Below, one piece after another: positions 34,329 through 43,146 of a DNA stretch of 64,000 nt (its first letter is position 1; each line of letters begins with the position of its first letter). The notes beneath the pieces were generated by a model. It worked only from the letters and a program-made list of their open reading frames with translations. It did not search any database and was not told where the DNA came from. The position numbers were made by a program, and so were the translations under genes. Origin of the DNA: Bacteroides fragilis NCTC 9343 (GTDB lineage: Bacteria > Bacteroidota > Bacteroidia > Bacteroidales > Bacteroidaceae); NCBI RefSeq assembly GCF_000025985.1, contig NC_003228.3, positions 3,472,001-3,536,000 of the forward strand. Reading direction: 5' to 3'.

Positions 34329-35131
34329 GATGCTATTGTTATGGATATAGTTTGTTTTTCCTTATGATTATCTTCCTTTAGTAATCCACTATCAAAATAG
34401 CGGATAGTCCAGTTACCATCTTCATCTTCAGTAAGAGCCGAAAGTGTTTCTACCCAGTCGCCTGAATTCAGATAATGGATATCTTCATAAAAAGTATTGG
34501 CAGGATGGTGAATATGACCGCATATCACGCCATCACACTTTTTAGCCCTTGCCAGGCCAACAAGCTCTTTTTCAAAATCAGAAATATAAGAAACGGCAGT
34601 CTTTACCCTATTCTTAATAGACTGGGAAAGGGAATAATAAGGTTTTCCCTGCTTCATTCTGCGGAGATTGTATACCTTATTCAACCATAACAGAAAAGTA
34701 TATCCTGTGTCGCCCAACTTAGCCAGCCATTTCATTTGAGTAGTCACCGTATCAAAAATATCTCCATGTGTCACATAATAACGTCTGCCGTGGCTTTCGT
34801 AGATACAGTCTTTCACAATCCGGATATTATAAAAATTCAGAGGTGCCAGATTATCTAGAAAATCATCATGATTACCACGAACATAAATCACTTGTGTCCC
34901 GAAATTCTCCATCATCTTCATTATTACTTTGAAGAAATCCGTATGTTTAGCTTTCCATTTACCCAAACCGCTTTTCTGCAAATGCCATCCGTCAATGATA
35001 TCACCATTCAGAATTAAGCGATCACAATTTATTGATTTCAGGAAGTGAGTGACTTCCTCTGTCTTGGAGTGTTGAGTTCCCAGATGAATATCCGAGAGAA
35101 CTACTGTGGGATAATACGTCCGTAAATGCAT
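34325..35131 (-). CDS. UDP-2,3-diacylglucosamine diphosphatase-like metallophosphoesterase
   Basis: 268 residues with the full calcineurin-type metal motifs: VVLSDIHLGTQ (D-x-H), NGDIIDGW (GD), VRGNHDDFLD (GNHD), THGDIFD and a final GHIHHPAN. This arrangement and length match the LpxH/LpxH-like group, which releases UMP from UDP-diacylglucosamine to give lipid X in lipid A synthesis. It heads a three-gene operon with a glycosyltransferase and a HicB-like protein. The divergent thioredoxin gene starts 175 nt away. Which of the LpxH-like paralogues of Bacteroides this is cannot be settled here. Confidence 0.82.
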   Translation of the reverse strand: MHLRTYYPTVVLSDIHLGTQHSKTEEVTHFLKSINCDRLILNGDIIDGWHLQKSGLGKWKAKHTDFFKVIMKMMENFGTQVIYVRGNHDDFLDNLAPLNFYNIRIVKDCIYESHGRRYYVTHGDIFDTVTTQMKWLAKLGDTGYTFLLWLNKVYNLRRMKQGKPYYSLSQSIKNRVKTAVSYISDFEKELVGLARAKKCDGVICGHIHHPANTFYEDIHYLNSGDWVETLSALTEDEDGNWTIRYFDSGLLKEDNHKEKQTISITIAS

Positions 35132-35250
35132 AACTTTTGTTTTTTTCGTTACGCAAAGATCCCGTTTCCGGATTACAGGAGGATGAATGTAAGGTTACTA
35201 TATGATGAACAAAATCGGGACTTCTCTGTTATTATAATAAAACAAATAAC

Positions 35251-35258
35251 TATATTTG
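35251..35258 (+). promoter_or_regulatory. -7 promoter element of the thioredoxin operon
   Basis: TATATTTG matches TAnnTTTG, 48 nt before the start at 35306. Confidence 0.5.
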
Positions 35259-35305
35259 CCCCCTGTAAACGAGGGCTCTATATTTATCAAAAGAAAGGAA
35301 AAATT

Positions 35306-35602
35306 ATGGAAAAATTTGAAGATTTAATACAGTCACAAAGTCCCGTTTTAGTAGATTTTTTCGCAGAATGGTGCGGCCCCTGTAAAGCAATGAAACCGAT
35401 TCTTGAGGATCTGAAACAGCAGGTAGGCGAGAAAGCCCGTATTGTAAAAATCGATGTGGACACACACGAAGAACTAGCTGTAAAATACAGAATTCAGGCT
35501 GTGCCGACTTTTATCCTTTTCAAAAAGGGAGAAGCTGTCTGGCGCCATTCCGGTATGATTCAAGCCAGCGAACTGAAAGGAGTTATTGAACAATACACAT
35601 AA
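35306..35602 (+). CDS. trxA: Thioredoxin
   Basis: 98 residues from the ATG at 35306; the frame is open further upstream but MEKFEDLIQSQSPVLVDFFA is the normal start of the fold, and a -7 box lies between. The active site is EWCGPCKAMKP (CGPC) near residue 26-29, and the cis-proline loop is AVPTFILFKKG. It has no signal peptide, so it is the cytoplasmic reductant for disulfides. The gene is followed after 9 nt by an exported thioredoxin-fold protein, so reduction in both compartments may be co-regulated, possibly for oxidative stress. Confidence 0.92.
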   Translation: MEKFEDLIQSQSPVLVDFFAEWCGPCKAMKPILEDLKQQVGEKARIVKIDVDTHEELAVKYRIQAVPTFILFKKGEAVWRHSGMIQASELKGVIEQYT

Positions 35603-35611
35603 AAACAAAGA

Positions 35612-36079
35612 ATGAAGAAAGTATTATCATTAGTAGCTTTGGCCATGATCAGCACCATTATGTTTGCTGTAAACGATGGAGTCAAAGCAGATCAAAACAA
35701 AAAAGAGGCAAAGAGCGGTGAGGTTATCGTGATGAATAAAGAGATGTTTATCAACGATGTCTTTGATTACCAGAATTCAAAAGAGTGGAAATATAAAGGT
35801 GATAAACCTGCCATTATCGACCTGTATGCAGATTGGTGCGGTCCCTGCCGCATGACAGCCCCGATTATGAAATCGCTTGCTAAAGAATATGACGGAAAAA
35901 TCGTAATATATAAGGTGAACGTGGATAAAGAAAAGGAACTGGCTGCACTATTCAATGCAACAAGTATTCCCCTCTTTGTATTTATCCCAATGGAGGGCGA
36001 ACCCCAACTGTTTCGTGGAGCAGCAGATAAAGCCACTTATAAAAAAGCAATCGACGAGTTCCTGTTGAAACAGAAATAG
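35612..36079 (+). CDS. Exported thioredoxin-like protein
   Basis: 155 residues. A signal peptide (VLSLVALAMISTIMFA) precedes a thioredoxin fold with the active site DWCGPCRMTAP and cis-proline loop TSIPLFVFIPMEG. It is periplasmic, either soluble or attached by the uncleaved helix. The Cys-Gly-Pro-Cys motif is that of reducing thioredoxins. It forms a two-gene operon with the cytoplasmic thioredoxin upstream. Periplasmic partners are not visible nearby; the DsbD-like protein at 55613 could supply electrons. Confidence 0.88.
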   Translation: MKKVLSLVALAMISTIMFAVNDGVKADQNKKEAKSGEVIVMNKEMFINDVFDYQNSKEWKYKGDKPAIIDLYADWCGPCRMTAPIMKSLAKEYDGKIVIYKVNVDKEKELAALFNATSIPLFVFIPMEGEPQLFRGAADKATYKKAIDEFLLKQK

Positions 36080-36105
36080 GACTGAATAAATTCAATAATA
36101 AAAAA

Positions 36106-36133
36106 GGCATGGTTTTCTCAACGGAACCATGCC
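36106..36133 (+). terminator. Hairpin terminator of thioredoxin operon
   Basis: GGCATGGTT (36106-36114) pairs perfectly with AACCATGCC (36125-36133) and is followed by CTTTTTATAT, a classic Rho-independent terminator. The A-run upstream allows use from the minus strand as well. Confidence 0.85.
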
Positions 36134-36459
36134 CTTTTTATATGCTGCCGTCTTCACTATCTTCACTCCGAACGAATATCAAGTTATCAATAAAACAATT
36201 ATTCCCTACATCTAAGATCGGGACATAAAAGCCCTGCCTATCTGATATGTTTACCCAACCATCTAATATTCACCAGTTTGTTTCTTTTATACTTTGCTAT
36301 TAAAAGCTTAGAATTAACATAGTGTTAAAGTTAGTCTTTTAACTGCAAAACATTAGTTATTTGGTAGCAAAGATCAAGTCTTTTGGCACTAAGAAAATCA
36401 AGTATCTCCTGATAAATTAACACTGTTAACGAGATTGGCAGAACATCTGCCAAGACACA
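36134..36459. other. Intergenic region without a gene
   Basis: No coding sequence is seen between the convergent thioredoxin and nitroreductase genes. An 8-bp perfect hairpin TTGGCAGA-ACA-TCTGCCAA at 36435-36453 lies 7 nt beyond the nitroreductase stop and probably ends that transcript, although no U-run follows. Confidence 0.55.
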
Positions 36460-37095
36460 TCATTTAAAATATCCAACCGGATGATTCATCATCGGCATTT
36501 GAGTATCCTTTAATTTCAAAGCAGCTTTGAGCCGTACCAGATCCATCGATGCACGCGGGACTGTGGCCAGACGTGCAGCCGAACAGAACAACGAGATGTT
36601 TTGCGAAACAATCCCTGCATCCATAGCTCCCATCAATTGAACATGATTACTCTTCGCATCACCCAGCTTAGACAGATCACTGACCAGCACCAACGATACC
36701 GGCGCATTGTTGACAAAGGCCTGACCGCCAGCAACCGCAGAACGGTGATCTCCCTCAGAAATCAGATTGAGCTTATGCCCTTTAGCATCATACAGGTAAG
36801 TTCCTTGCGGAAGCACCACATATATGTCGATATCCTGACGATTCATGGCTGACGGAGCTGTACGTTTGCCTTCAGATGACCGGTTAATGCCATTGGCAGC
36901 CCAGAGTAAATCGGATAAATCGGTATTACTCAAAGCCTTCGAAGCATATTCACGAGTAGAATGACGTTCGGATAACGCTTTCATTAGCAGTCCGGCACGA
37001 TTCATGTCGGGCTTAGGTAACTGAATCGTCCGCTCGGCAGCATAACTTGCCACCGACAAAAGCAGGAAACACACTAAAAACTGTAACTTTTTCAT
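36460..37095 (-). CDS. Exported nitroreductase-family protein
   Basis: 211 residues. A cleavable signal peptide (LQFLVCFLLLSVASYA) is unusual for a flavoenzyme family and implies folding with FMN in the periplasm, if it binds flavin. The fold is recognised by SERHSTREYASKALSNTDLSDLLWAANGIN near the N-terminus, SAMNRQDIDIYVVLPQG in the middle and AARLATVPRASMD towards the end. It resembles SagB/nitroreductase proteins. The partner substrate is unknown. A -7 box (TATATTTG, 37122-37129) lies upstream. A second exported nitroreductase-like protein is encoded at 62015. Confidence 0.83.
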   Translation of the reverse strand: MKKLQFLVCFLLLSVASYAAERTIQLPKPDMNRAGLLMKALSERHSTREYASKALSNTDLSDLLWAANGINRSSEGKRTAPSAMNRQDIDIYVVLPQGTYLYDAKGHKLNLISEGDHRSAVAGGQAFVNNAPVSLVLVSDLSKLGDAKSNHVQLMGAMDAGIVSQNISLFCSAARLATVPRASMDLVRLKAALKLKDTQMPMMNHPVGYFK

Positions 37096-37121
37096 AATTA
37101 TGTATCTTTTTTAGTAAAGCA

Positions 37122-37129
37122 CAAATATA
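37122..37129 (-). promoter_or_regulatory. -7 promoter element of the nitroreductase gene
   Basis: TATATTTG on the minus strand, 26 nt upstream of the start at 37095. No well-placed TTTG at -33. Confidence 0.45.
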
Positions 37130-37178
37130 AAAGAATCATCAGTCAACATCTTTATTTCAAAAGAAAATTTAACAAAAA

Positions 37179-37208
37179 AGGCCTGTATCCCAAACCGGAC
37201 ACAAGCCT
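37179..37208 (-). terminator. Terminator of the PerR-rubrerythrin operon
   Basis: On the minus strand AGGCTTGTGTCC pairs with GGATACAGGCCT around a GGTTTG-like loop (two G-U pairs), followed by TTTTTTG. It is 25 nt beyond the rubrerythrin stop. Confidence 0.75.
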
Positions 37209-37232
37209 TTCTCTATAAATCATTTACGTAGA

Positions 37233-37790
37233 TTATTTCTTACCGAAATAGCGGTTATAAAGTCCTTCGAAACCTTTACCATGACGAGCTTCGTCTTTAC
37301 ACATTTCGTGTACGGTATCGTGGATAGCATCCAGATTCAAAGCTTTAGCACGTGTAGCGATACGTTTTTTGTCTTCGCAAGCACCGGCTTCAGCATTCAT
37401 TCTCTTTTCAAGGTTTGTTTTAGTATCCCATACGCAATCACCCAACAGTTCAGCAAACTTAGAAGCATGTTCTGCTTCTTCCCAAGCATAACGTTTGAAA
37501 GCTTCAGCTACTTCAGGATAGCCTTCGCGATCGGCCTGACGGCTCATAGCCAAATACATACCAACTTCAGTACATTCGCCCATGAAGTGATTGTTCAGGT
37601 CTTTAATCATTTCTTCGTCACAACCTTTAGCTACACCGATTACGTGTTCGTCAACAAAAGTGAGTGCACCACCTTCTTCTTCAACAACTTCTACGAATTT
37701 GCTTGCAGGAGCTTTACACAAAGGACATTTCTCAGGAGCTGCGTCACCTTCATAAACATAACCGCAGACAGTACATCTAAACTTTTTCAT
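37233..37790 (-). CDS. rbr: Reverse rubrerythrin (NADH peroxidase component)
   Basis: 185 residues. A rubredoxin domain comes first (Cys6, Cys9 in [10 protein letters not shown]; Cys22, Cys25 in CPLCKAP), followed by a ferritin-like diiron domain with [21 protein letters not shown] and [11 protein letters not shown] and the final [17 protein letters not shown]. In ordinary rubrerythrin the order is the other way round, so this is a reverse rubrerythrin. Such proteins reduce hydrogen peroxide in anaerobes and protect against oxygen. It follows the Fur-family regulator gene after 21 nt in one operon. Confidence 0.92.
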   Translation of the reverse strand: MKKFRCTVCGYVYEGDAAPEKCPLCKAPASKFVEVVEEEGGALTFVDEHVIGVAKGCDEEMIKDLNNHFMGECTEVGMYLAMSRQADREGYPEVAEAFKRYAWEEAEHASKFAELLGDCVWDTKTNLEKRMNAEAGACEDKKRIATRAKALNLDAIHDTVHEMCKDEARHGKGFEGLYNRYFGKK

Positions 37791-37811
37791 TTCGTCTTAA
37801 TTTTAAATTAA

Positions 37812-38231
37812 TTAGTCAATACGTATATTATTTAAACATTTCTTACAAACACCTTTATAATAGTAGTGCACTTCGCTTACTTCATGTCCATCCATTTGAA
37901 GACCTTCCACTTGTTTCATCTCAACCTGGCATTTCAAATCATAAATACGCCCGCAACGCTTGCACAGAAAATGGGCATGTTGTGAAGTGTCCGCATCAAA
38001 ATTGGTGTTCCGCTCGTCAATAGTAAGCATTTGTGCCGCTCCCTGCTCAGAAAACAGCCTCAAGGTATTATAGACTGTAGTCTTTGAAAGTGTTGGCATA
38101 GAGGAAGATAACTCCGTATATATTTCATCAGCCGATGGGTGTGTCTTATGTTCCATCAAATAATTCATGATAGCAATTCGCTGCATGGACGGTTTGATGT
38201 TGTGCTCTAGTAATCGGTTGTATGATTCCAT
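37812..38231 (-). CDS. Fur-family regulator, probably PerR
   Basis: 139 residues from the ATG at 38231 (MESYNRLLEHNIKPSMQRIA), the normal start of the family; an ATG at 38261 would add ten residues. The N-terminal winged helix contains HPSADEIYTEL and LSKTTVYNTLRLFSE. The C-terminal part has the metal and dimer region SQHAHFLCKRCGRIYDL with CxxC and a second CKKC at the end for structural zinc. The co-transcribed rubrerythrin gene points to peroxide sensing (PerR) rather than iron or zinc sensing. A strong promoter is at 38281-38311. Autoregulation is likely but no Per box was identified with certainty. Confidence 0.85.
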   Translation of the reverse strand: MESYNRLLEHNIKPSMQRIAIMNYLMEHKTHPSADEIYTELSSSMPTLSKTTVYNTLRLFSEQGAAQMLTIDERNTNFDADTSQHAHFLCKRCGRIYDLKCQVEMKQVEGLQMDGHEVSEVHYYYKGVCKKCLNNIRID

Positions 38232-38280
38232 TTTCTTTCTCCTTTCCAAAATTGTATTCATTACAATTTTAAATCTGATG

Positions 38281-38311
38281 CAAAGATAAAGAGTTCTTTT
38301 ATTTTCGCAAA
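38281..38311 (-). promoter_or_regulatory. Promoter of the PerR-rubrerythrin operon
   Basis: TTTG (38311-38308), 19-nt spacer and TATCTTTG (38288-38281) on the minus strand match the Bacteroides consensus. Confidence 0.7.
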
Positions 38312-38343
38312 CAAAATACGAATATTTTTTTGATTAAACAGAA

Positions 38344-38377
38344 AAACGGCATACAAAATTGCTTTCGTATGCCGTTT
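38344..38377 (-). terminator. Terminator of the DUF805 gene
   Basis: AAACGGCATAC (38344-38354) and GTATGCCGTTT (38367-38377) form a perfect 11-bp stem with a 12-nt loop and T-rich flank, 24 nt beyond the DUF805 stop. Confidence 0.8.
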
Positions 38378-38400
38378 CTTATGACAATAATATGTACGTA

Positions 38401-38748
38401 TTAAATTCCTTTAGGGTTTTCACCGTATTGGTTGCTACCCGGCTGTCCGTCCTGAATAGTCAGGAAGAGATACCAAAGGCTGCCGATCACCGGTACGAAA
38501 GTGATAAATAACCACCATCCGCTTTTGCCGATATCGTGCATACGACGTATACTAACAGCAATCATAGGCAGAAGCATAGCCAAATAATAAATACCTACAA
38601 ATACGCAAATCGTACCCAAAATAGCGTCAATAATACTTGCGACAATAGCAAAAATAGCCATGAACAAGACAAACATCCAGTATTCACGTCTTCTGGCTCT
38701 ACCGTCGAAATCTTTCCACTTCTTTAAAACATCAATGTACTCTTTCAT
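38401..38748 (-). CDS. DUF805 membrane protein
   Basis: 115 residues with three to four transmembrane helices. It carries the DUF805 marks: an N-terminal basic element with a conserved RRREYWMFVLF, a central RRMHDIGKSGWWLFITFVP, and a C-terminal DGQPGSNQYGENPKG. These small inner-membrane proteins are widespread and their role is not known. A -7 box (38811-38818) lies upstream and a clean terminator downstream, so the gene is monocistronic. Confidence 0.88.
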   Translation of the reverse strand: MKEYIDVLKKWKDFDGRARRREYWMFVLFMAIFAIVASIIDAILGTICVFVGIYYLAMLLPMIAVSIRRMHDIGKSGWWLFITFVPVIGSLWYLFLTIQDGQPGSNQYGENPKGI

Positions 38749-38810
38749 CTTTCAAATCTTTTAATAGTTAATAATTGTTGGTATTTTGTGTTTATTCCTA
38801 TAAACTGCCA

Positions 38811-38818
38811 CAAATATA
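38811..38818 (-). promoter_or_regulatory. -7 promoter element of the DUF805 gene
   Basis: TATATTTG on the minus strand, 62 nt upstream of the start at 38748. Confidence 0.45.
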
Positions 38819-38929
38819 CTAACTACTATTTATATTTTTTATATTTTCCGCATTTATTTTTAGCAAAAAATAAAAAAAGAGCTAGCCTCTCACCCAACAA
38901 CATAGTGCCAAAGCCTTATACAAGCCGAT

Positions 38930-41041
38930 CTATAGTCCCCTATTCCTCAACAAAGGTTCTATGCCCGGTTCTTTACCCCGAAAGTTCTTATACATATCCA
39001 TCGCATCGTCGATGCCTCCGGGAGTGAGAATATAACGACGGAAACGGGAAGCCACTTCCTGATTAAACAGATCACCGGTTTCCTTATATGCTTCAAAAGC
39101 ATCGCTATCTAACACTTCGGCCCAAATATAACTGTAATAACCAGCCGTATAGCCGCTGTTCATGATGTGATTGAAGTATGTAGTACGATAACGAGGAGGT
39201 ATCTGACTTAGCAAGCCACGCTCTTTCAGCACAGCAGCCTCAAATTCAGTGACATCCATATTCCGGGGAATCTCTTTCAGTACATGGTAATCCATATCAA
39301 GCAGAGAAGCGGCAAGATATTCGGTTGTGGCAAACCCCTGGCCATACTTTCCACTCTTATCGAGTTTCTCAATCAATGCAGCAGGAATCACTTCACCGGT
39401 CCGATAATGTTTGGCATATATTTTCAGCACCTCCGGTTCGAATACCCAATGCTCCATAACCTGAGAAGGTAATTCCACAAAATCACGCGGTACACCGGAT
39501 ACGGCATGAAAGTGTACATCTTTAAACAAATTGTGGAGTGCATGACCAAATTCATGGAATAAAGTACCGGCCTCATCGGCACTAAGCAGGGCAGGCTGTC
39601 CCGAAGAAGGCTTGGTAAAGTTACACACAATCGTAACTACCGGCGCCAAACGTTTACCGTCACGATAGGTTTGAGAACGATAAGTTCCGCACCATGCGCC
39701 TCCCCGCTTACTATTACGAGGGAAAAAGTCCATATACAGCACACCAAGATGGGTTCCGTCTTTATCTTTACACTCAAAAGCCTGTGCCTCTTCATGCGGT
39801 TTCGGAATGTCTTTAATTTCGGTGAAAGTAATGCCATAAAGTCTGTTAGCTACATAGAAAGCACCTTCACGCACATTATTCAATTCAAGATAAGGACGCA
39901 CTTCATTCTCGTCTAAACTGAACTTGGCTTTCTTCGCTTTCTCAAAATAATAGCGCCAATCCCATCCTTCGGGGGTAAAGTTAGCGCCTTCCTTCTTTAT
40001 TTCAGACTGAATATCAGACAATTCCTCCTTGGCTTTCGCCACTGCAGGAGTCCAGATCTGATTCAGTAAACGATATACATTTTCCTCGTTCTTTGCCATG
40101 CGGTCTTCCAAAATATAAGAAGCATAATCGGCATATCCCATCAATTTGGCTTTCTCCAGACGCAAAGCAACCAATTTTTTCACGATTTCATTATTATCGG
40201 CCTCATTGCCATTGTTGCCGCGATTGATGTATCCTTTAAAGATTTTCTCACGCAACTCGCGATTATCTGCATATTGCAAGAAGGGCATTACACTCGGATT
40301 GTGCAAAGTGAAAAGCCACTTCTCTTCCATACCTGCCCCTTTAGCCGCTTCGGCTGCGGATGCCACAAGACTTTCGGGTAATCCGGCGAGATCTTCCTTC
40401 TTATCAATCACCAACTCAAAAGCGTTGGTTTCTTTCAGCAGATTCTGTCCAAAAGTCAATTGCAACATCGAAATCTCACTATTGAGTTGACGCAACTTCG
40501 CCTGATCCACAGAATCAAGATTGGCACCTCCACGAACAAACTTCTTGTAAGTTTCTTCCAGTAACTTATTCTGCTCCTTATCCAATCCCAGTTTCTCCCG
40601 ACGTTCATAAACTTCTTTCACACGGGCAAAAAGAGCCGGATTCAGACTAATATCGTCCCGATGTGCCGAAAGCAACGGAGTAATCTCTTTATTAAAAGCC
40701 TGCATTTCATCGTTCGTGTTACAACTGTTCAGACCACTAAACACAGTACTCACCTTATTTAACAACTCTCCACTCTGATCGAATGCAGCGATGGTATTAT
40801 CGAAATCGGGAACCGAACGCTGATTGACAATAGCATCTATTTCTTTTTTCTGTTCTTCCATTCCTTTCAGGAAAGCTTCTTTGTAATGCTCTACTTTAAT
40901 CAGGTCGAACGGTGGAACACCGAAAGGAGTTGAATACTCTGCCAGAAAAGGGTTTCCGGCATCGGTGGCTGCTTTCTGTCCGGCTGTGCCGCAAGCAGTC
41001 ATCACGGCAGCCATTCCGGCAGCCATAAGCATCTTCTTCAT
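38930..41041 (-). CDS. M3-family metallopeptidase (peptidyl-dipeptidase Dcp-like) lipoprotein
   Basis: 703 residues from the ATG at 41041, chosen because MKKMLMAAGMAAVMTACGTAG is a lipoprotein signal; the frame is open another eleven codons. The zinc site is in FHEFGHALHNLF (HExxH) with the third ligand expected in FVELPSQVMEHW. Length and motif order match Dcp/oligopeptidase A-type M3 peptidases, which take dipeptides from peptide C-termini or cut small oligopeptides. As a lipoprotein it works in the periplasm or at the outer membrane, complementing the S46 dipeptidyl peptidases encoded at 28585-32918. Its promoter probably lies between 41042 and 41110. Confidence 0.9.
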   Translation of the reverse strand: MKKMLMAAGMAAVMTACGTAGQKAATDAGNPFLAEYSTPFGVPPFDLIKVEHYKEAFLKGMEEQKKEIDAIVNQRSVPDFDNTIAAFDQSGELLNKVSTVFSGLNSCNTNDEMQAFNKEITPLLSAHRDDISLNPALFARVKEVYERREKLGLDKEQNKLLEETYKKFVRGGANLDSVDQAKLRQLNSEISMLQLTFGQNLLKETNAFELVIDKKEDLAGLPESLVASAAEAAKGAGMEEKWLFTLHNPSVMPFLQYADNRELREKIFKGYINRGNNGNEADNNEIVKKLVALRLEKAKLMGYADYASYILEDRMAKNEENVYRLLNQIWTPAVAKAKEELSDIQSEIKKEGANFTPEGWDWRYYFEKAKKAKFSLDENEVRPYLELNNVREGAFYVANRLYGITFTEIKDIPKPHEEAQAFECKDKDGTHLGVLYMDFFPRNSKRGGAWCGTYRSQTYRDGKRLAPVVTIVCNFTKPSSGQPALLSADEAGTLFHEFGHALHNLFKDVHFHAVSGVPRDFVELPSQVMEHWVFEPEVLKIYAKHYRTGEVIPAALIEKLDKSGKYGQGFATTEYLAASLLDMDYHVLKEIPRNMDVTEFEAAVLKERGLLSQIPPRYRTTYFNHIMNSGYTAGYYSYIWAEVLDSDAFEAYKETGDLFNQEVASRFRRYILTPGGIDDAMDMYKNFRGKEPGIEPLLRNRGL

Positions 41042-41151
41042 GTTTTTGTGCGATTTAATAATATAATGTATCAATTCAATTTTGACAAAAATACAAAGAT
41101 TCGATTAAAATGTCTACTTTTGCAACAAGAAATGATAAACTCTAATAGAAA

Positions 41152-43077
41152 ATGAACTACGGATTCGTAAAAGTTGCGGCGGCCGTTCCCCGCGTAAAAG
41201 TAGCAGATTGCAAATTTAATTCTGAAAGATTGGAGGGTCTTATTACCATAGCCGAAGGTAAAGGAGTACAGATTCTCACTTTTCCCGAAATGTGCATTAC
41301 CGGATATACTTGTGGAGACTTGTTCGCCCAGCAACTTTTGCTTGAACAGGCAGAAATGGCTTTGATACAGATTCTAAACAGTACCCGCCAACTGGACATC
41401 ATTTCCATACTGGGCATGCCGGTAGTAGTCAACTCCACAGTAATTAATGCTGCAGTAGTTATCCAGAAAGGCAAAATACTGGGAGTAGTGCCCAAAACTT
41501 ACCTGCCTAATTATAAAGAGTTCTACGAGCAACGTTGGTTTACATCCGCCCTACAAGTCTCGGAAAACAGTGTGCGGCTTTGCGGACAGATTGTCCCGAT
41601 GGGCAACAATCTGTTGTTCGAAACTGCGGAAACAACTTTCGGCATAGAAATCTGTGAGGACCTTTGGGCTACCGTTCCGCCCAGTTCCTCACTCGCACTG
41701 CAAGGGGCTGAAATCATCTTTAACCTTTCCGCCGATGACGAAGGTATTGGTAAACACAATTATCTTTGCTCTCTGATCAGCCAGCAATCTGCACGCTGCA
41801 TCTCCGGTTATGTTTTTTCGTCGAGTGGCTTCGGTGAATCGACAACAGATGTTGTTTTTGCCGGAAACGGACTTATTTACGAAAACGGATATCTACTGGC
41901 ACGAAGTGAACGTTTCTGCATGGAGGAACAGTTGATTATCAATGAAATTGATGTGGAATGTATCCGTGCAGAGCGTCGGGTCAACACAACTTTTGCTGCC
42001 AACAAGGCTAATTGTCCGGGCAAAGAGGCTGTCAGAATTTCTACAGAGTTTGTCAACAGTAAAGATCTGAACCTGACCCGTACATTCAATCCACATCCTT
42101 TTGTTCCGCAAGGAAACGAACTCAACAGTCGCTGTGAAGAGATCTTCTCGATTCAAATAGCCGGACTGGCACAACGTCTGCTACATACCGGAGCAAAAAC
42201 AGCCGTAATAGGTATTTCCGGAGGACTTGACTCAACACTCGCCTTATTGGTGTGCGTCAAGACATTCGATAAATTGGGATTATCCCGCAAAGATATTCTG
42301 GGTATAACAATGCCGGGATTCGGAACAACCGACCGCACTTATCACAATGCCATCGACCTGATGAATTCCTTGGGAGTTTCAATACGGGAAATCAGTATCA
42401 GGGAAGCATGTATCCAACACTTTAAAGATATCGGACACGATCTCAATATACACGATGTAACGTACGAGAATTCACAGGCACGCGAACGTACCCAAATCTT
42501 AATGGATATAGCCAACCAAACATGGGGTATGGTGATCGGAACCGGAGACCTGTCGGAACTCGCATTGGGATGGGCAACGTACAACGGAGATCATATGTCG
42601 ATGTATGGTGTCAACGCAGGTATTCCCAAGACACTGGTGAAACACTTAGTACAGTGGGTAGCCGAAAACGGTATGGATGAAACATCCAAAGCAACTCTGC
42701 TGGATATTGTGGACACTCCTATCAGTCCGGAACTGATACCGGCAGATGAAAACGGAGAAATCAAACAAAAAACGGAAGACCTCGTCGGTCCTTACGAACT
42801 ACACGACTTCTTCCTGTATTATTTCTTACGGTTCGGCTTCCGCCCGTCAAAAATCTACTTCCTGGCACAAACTGCATTCAGTGGAGTTTATGATGATGAA
42901 ACAATCAAAAAATGGCTGCAAACTTTCTTCCGCCGCTTCTTTAACCAGCAGTTTAAACGCTCTTGCCTGCCGGACGGACCGAAAGTAGGAAGTATATCCA
43001 TCAGCCCCAGAGGAGACTGGCGCATGCCAAGTGATGCCAGTTCGGCTGCATGGCTGAAAGAAATAGCCGAATTGTAA
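41152..43077 (+). CDS. nadE: Glutamine-dependent NAD+ synthetase
   Basis: 641 residues. The N-terminal nitrilase-type glutaminase domain has the Glu-Lys-Cys triad in LTFPEMCITGYTCGDL, VPKTYLPNYKEFYE and FGIEICEDLW. The C-terminal amidotransferase domain has the ATP pyrophosphatase loop GISGGLDSTLALLV and GTGDLSELALGWATYNGDH. It makes NAD+ from deamido-NAD+, ATP and glutamine in the cytoplasm. Length and two-domain order are those of the long NadE form. A -7 match (TACTTTTG at 41115-41122) lies 30 nt before the ATG. The next gene starts after a 69-nt gap with a large inverted repeat. Confidence 0.94.
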   Translation: MNYGFVKVAAAVPRVKVADCKFNSERLEGLITIAEGKGVQILTFPEMCITGYTCGDLFAQQLLLEQAEMALIQILNSTRQLDIISILGMPVVVNSTVINAAVVIQKGKILGVVPKTYLPNYKEFYEQRWFTSALQVSENSVRLCGQIVPMGNNLLFETAETTFGIEICEDLWATVPPSSSLALQGAEIIFNLSADDEGIGKHNYLCSLISQQSARCISGYVFSSSGFGESTTDVVFAGNGLIYENGYLLARSERFCMEEQLIINEIDVECIRAERRVNTTFAANKANCPGKEAVRISTEFVNSKDLNLTRTFNPHPFVPQGNELNSRCEEIFSIQIAGLAQRLLHTGAKTAVIGISGGLDSTLALLVCVKTFDKLGLSRKDILGITMPGFGTTDRTYHNAIDLMNSLGVSIREISIREACIQHFKDIGHDLNIHDVTYENSQARERTQILMDIANQTWGMVIGTGDLSELALGWATYNGDHMSMYGVNAGIPKTLVKHLVQWVAENGMDETSKATLLDIVDTPISPELIPADENGEIKQKTEDLVGPYELHDFFLYYFLRFGFRPSKIYFLAQTAFSGVYDDETIKKWLQTFFRRFFNQQFKRSCLPDGPKVGSISISPRGDWRMPSDASSAAWLKEIAEL

Positions 43078-43086
43078 CAAAGACGA

Positions 43087-43141
43087 TACCTCTTTTTAAC
43101 ATGACACTGCGATCTTTGCAGCACCATATTAAAAAGAGGTA
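43087..43141. repeat. Perfect 13-bp inverted repeat before small exported-protein gene
   Basis: TACCTCTTTTTAA (43087-43099) and TTAAAAAGAGGTA (43129-43141) are perfect complements, with a second small stem CTGC-N7-GCAG in the 29-nt space between. It could end nadE transcription, or be an operator around a promoter, since GATCTTTG in the middle resembles a -7 box. The second arm ends 5 nt before the ATG at 43147. Confidence 0.65.
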
Positions 43142-43146
43142 AAGTT

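Noticed and set aside
35126..35305. N-terminal extension of the thioredoxin reading frame
   Set aside because: The extension overlaps a promoter-like box, has no signal or domain, and normal thioredoxins start at the ATG at 35306.
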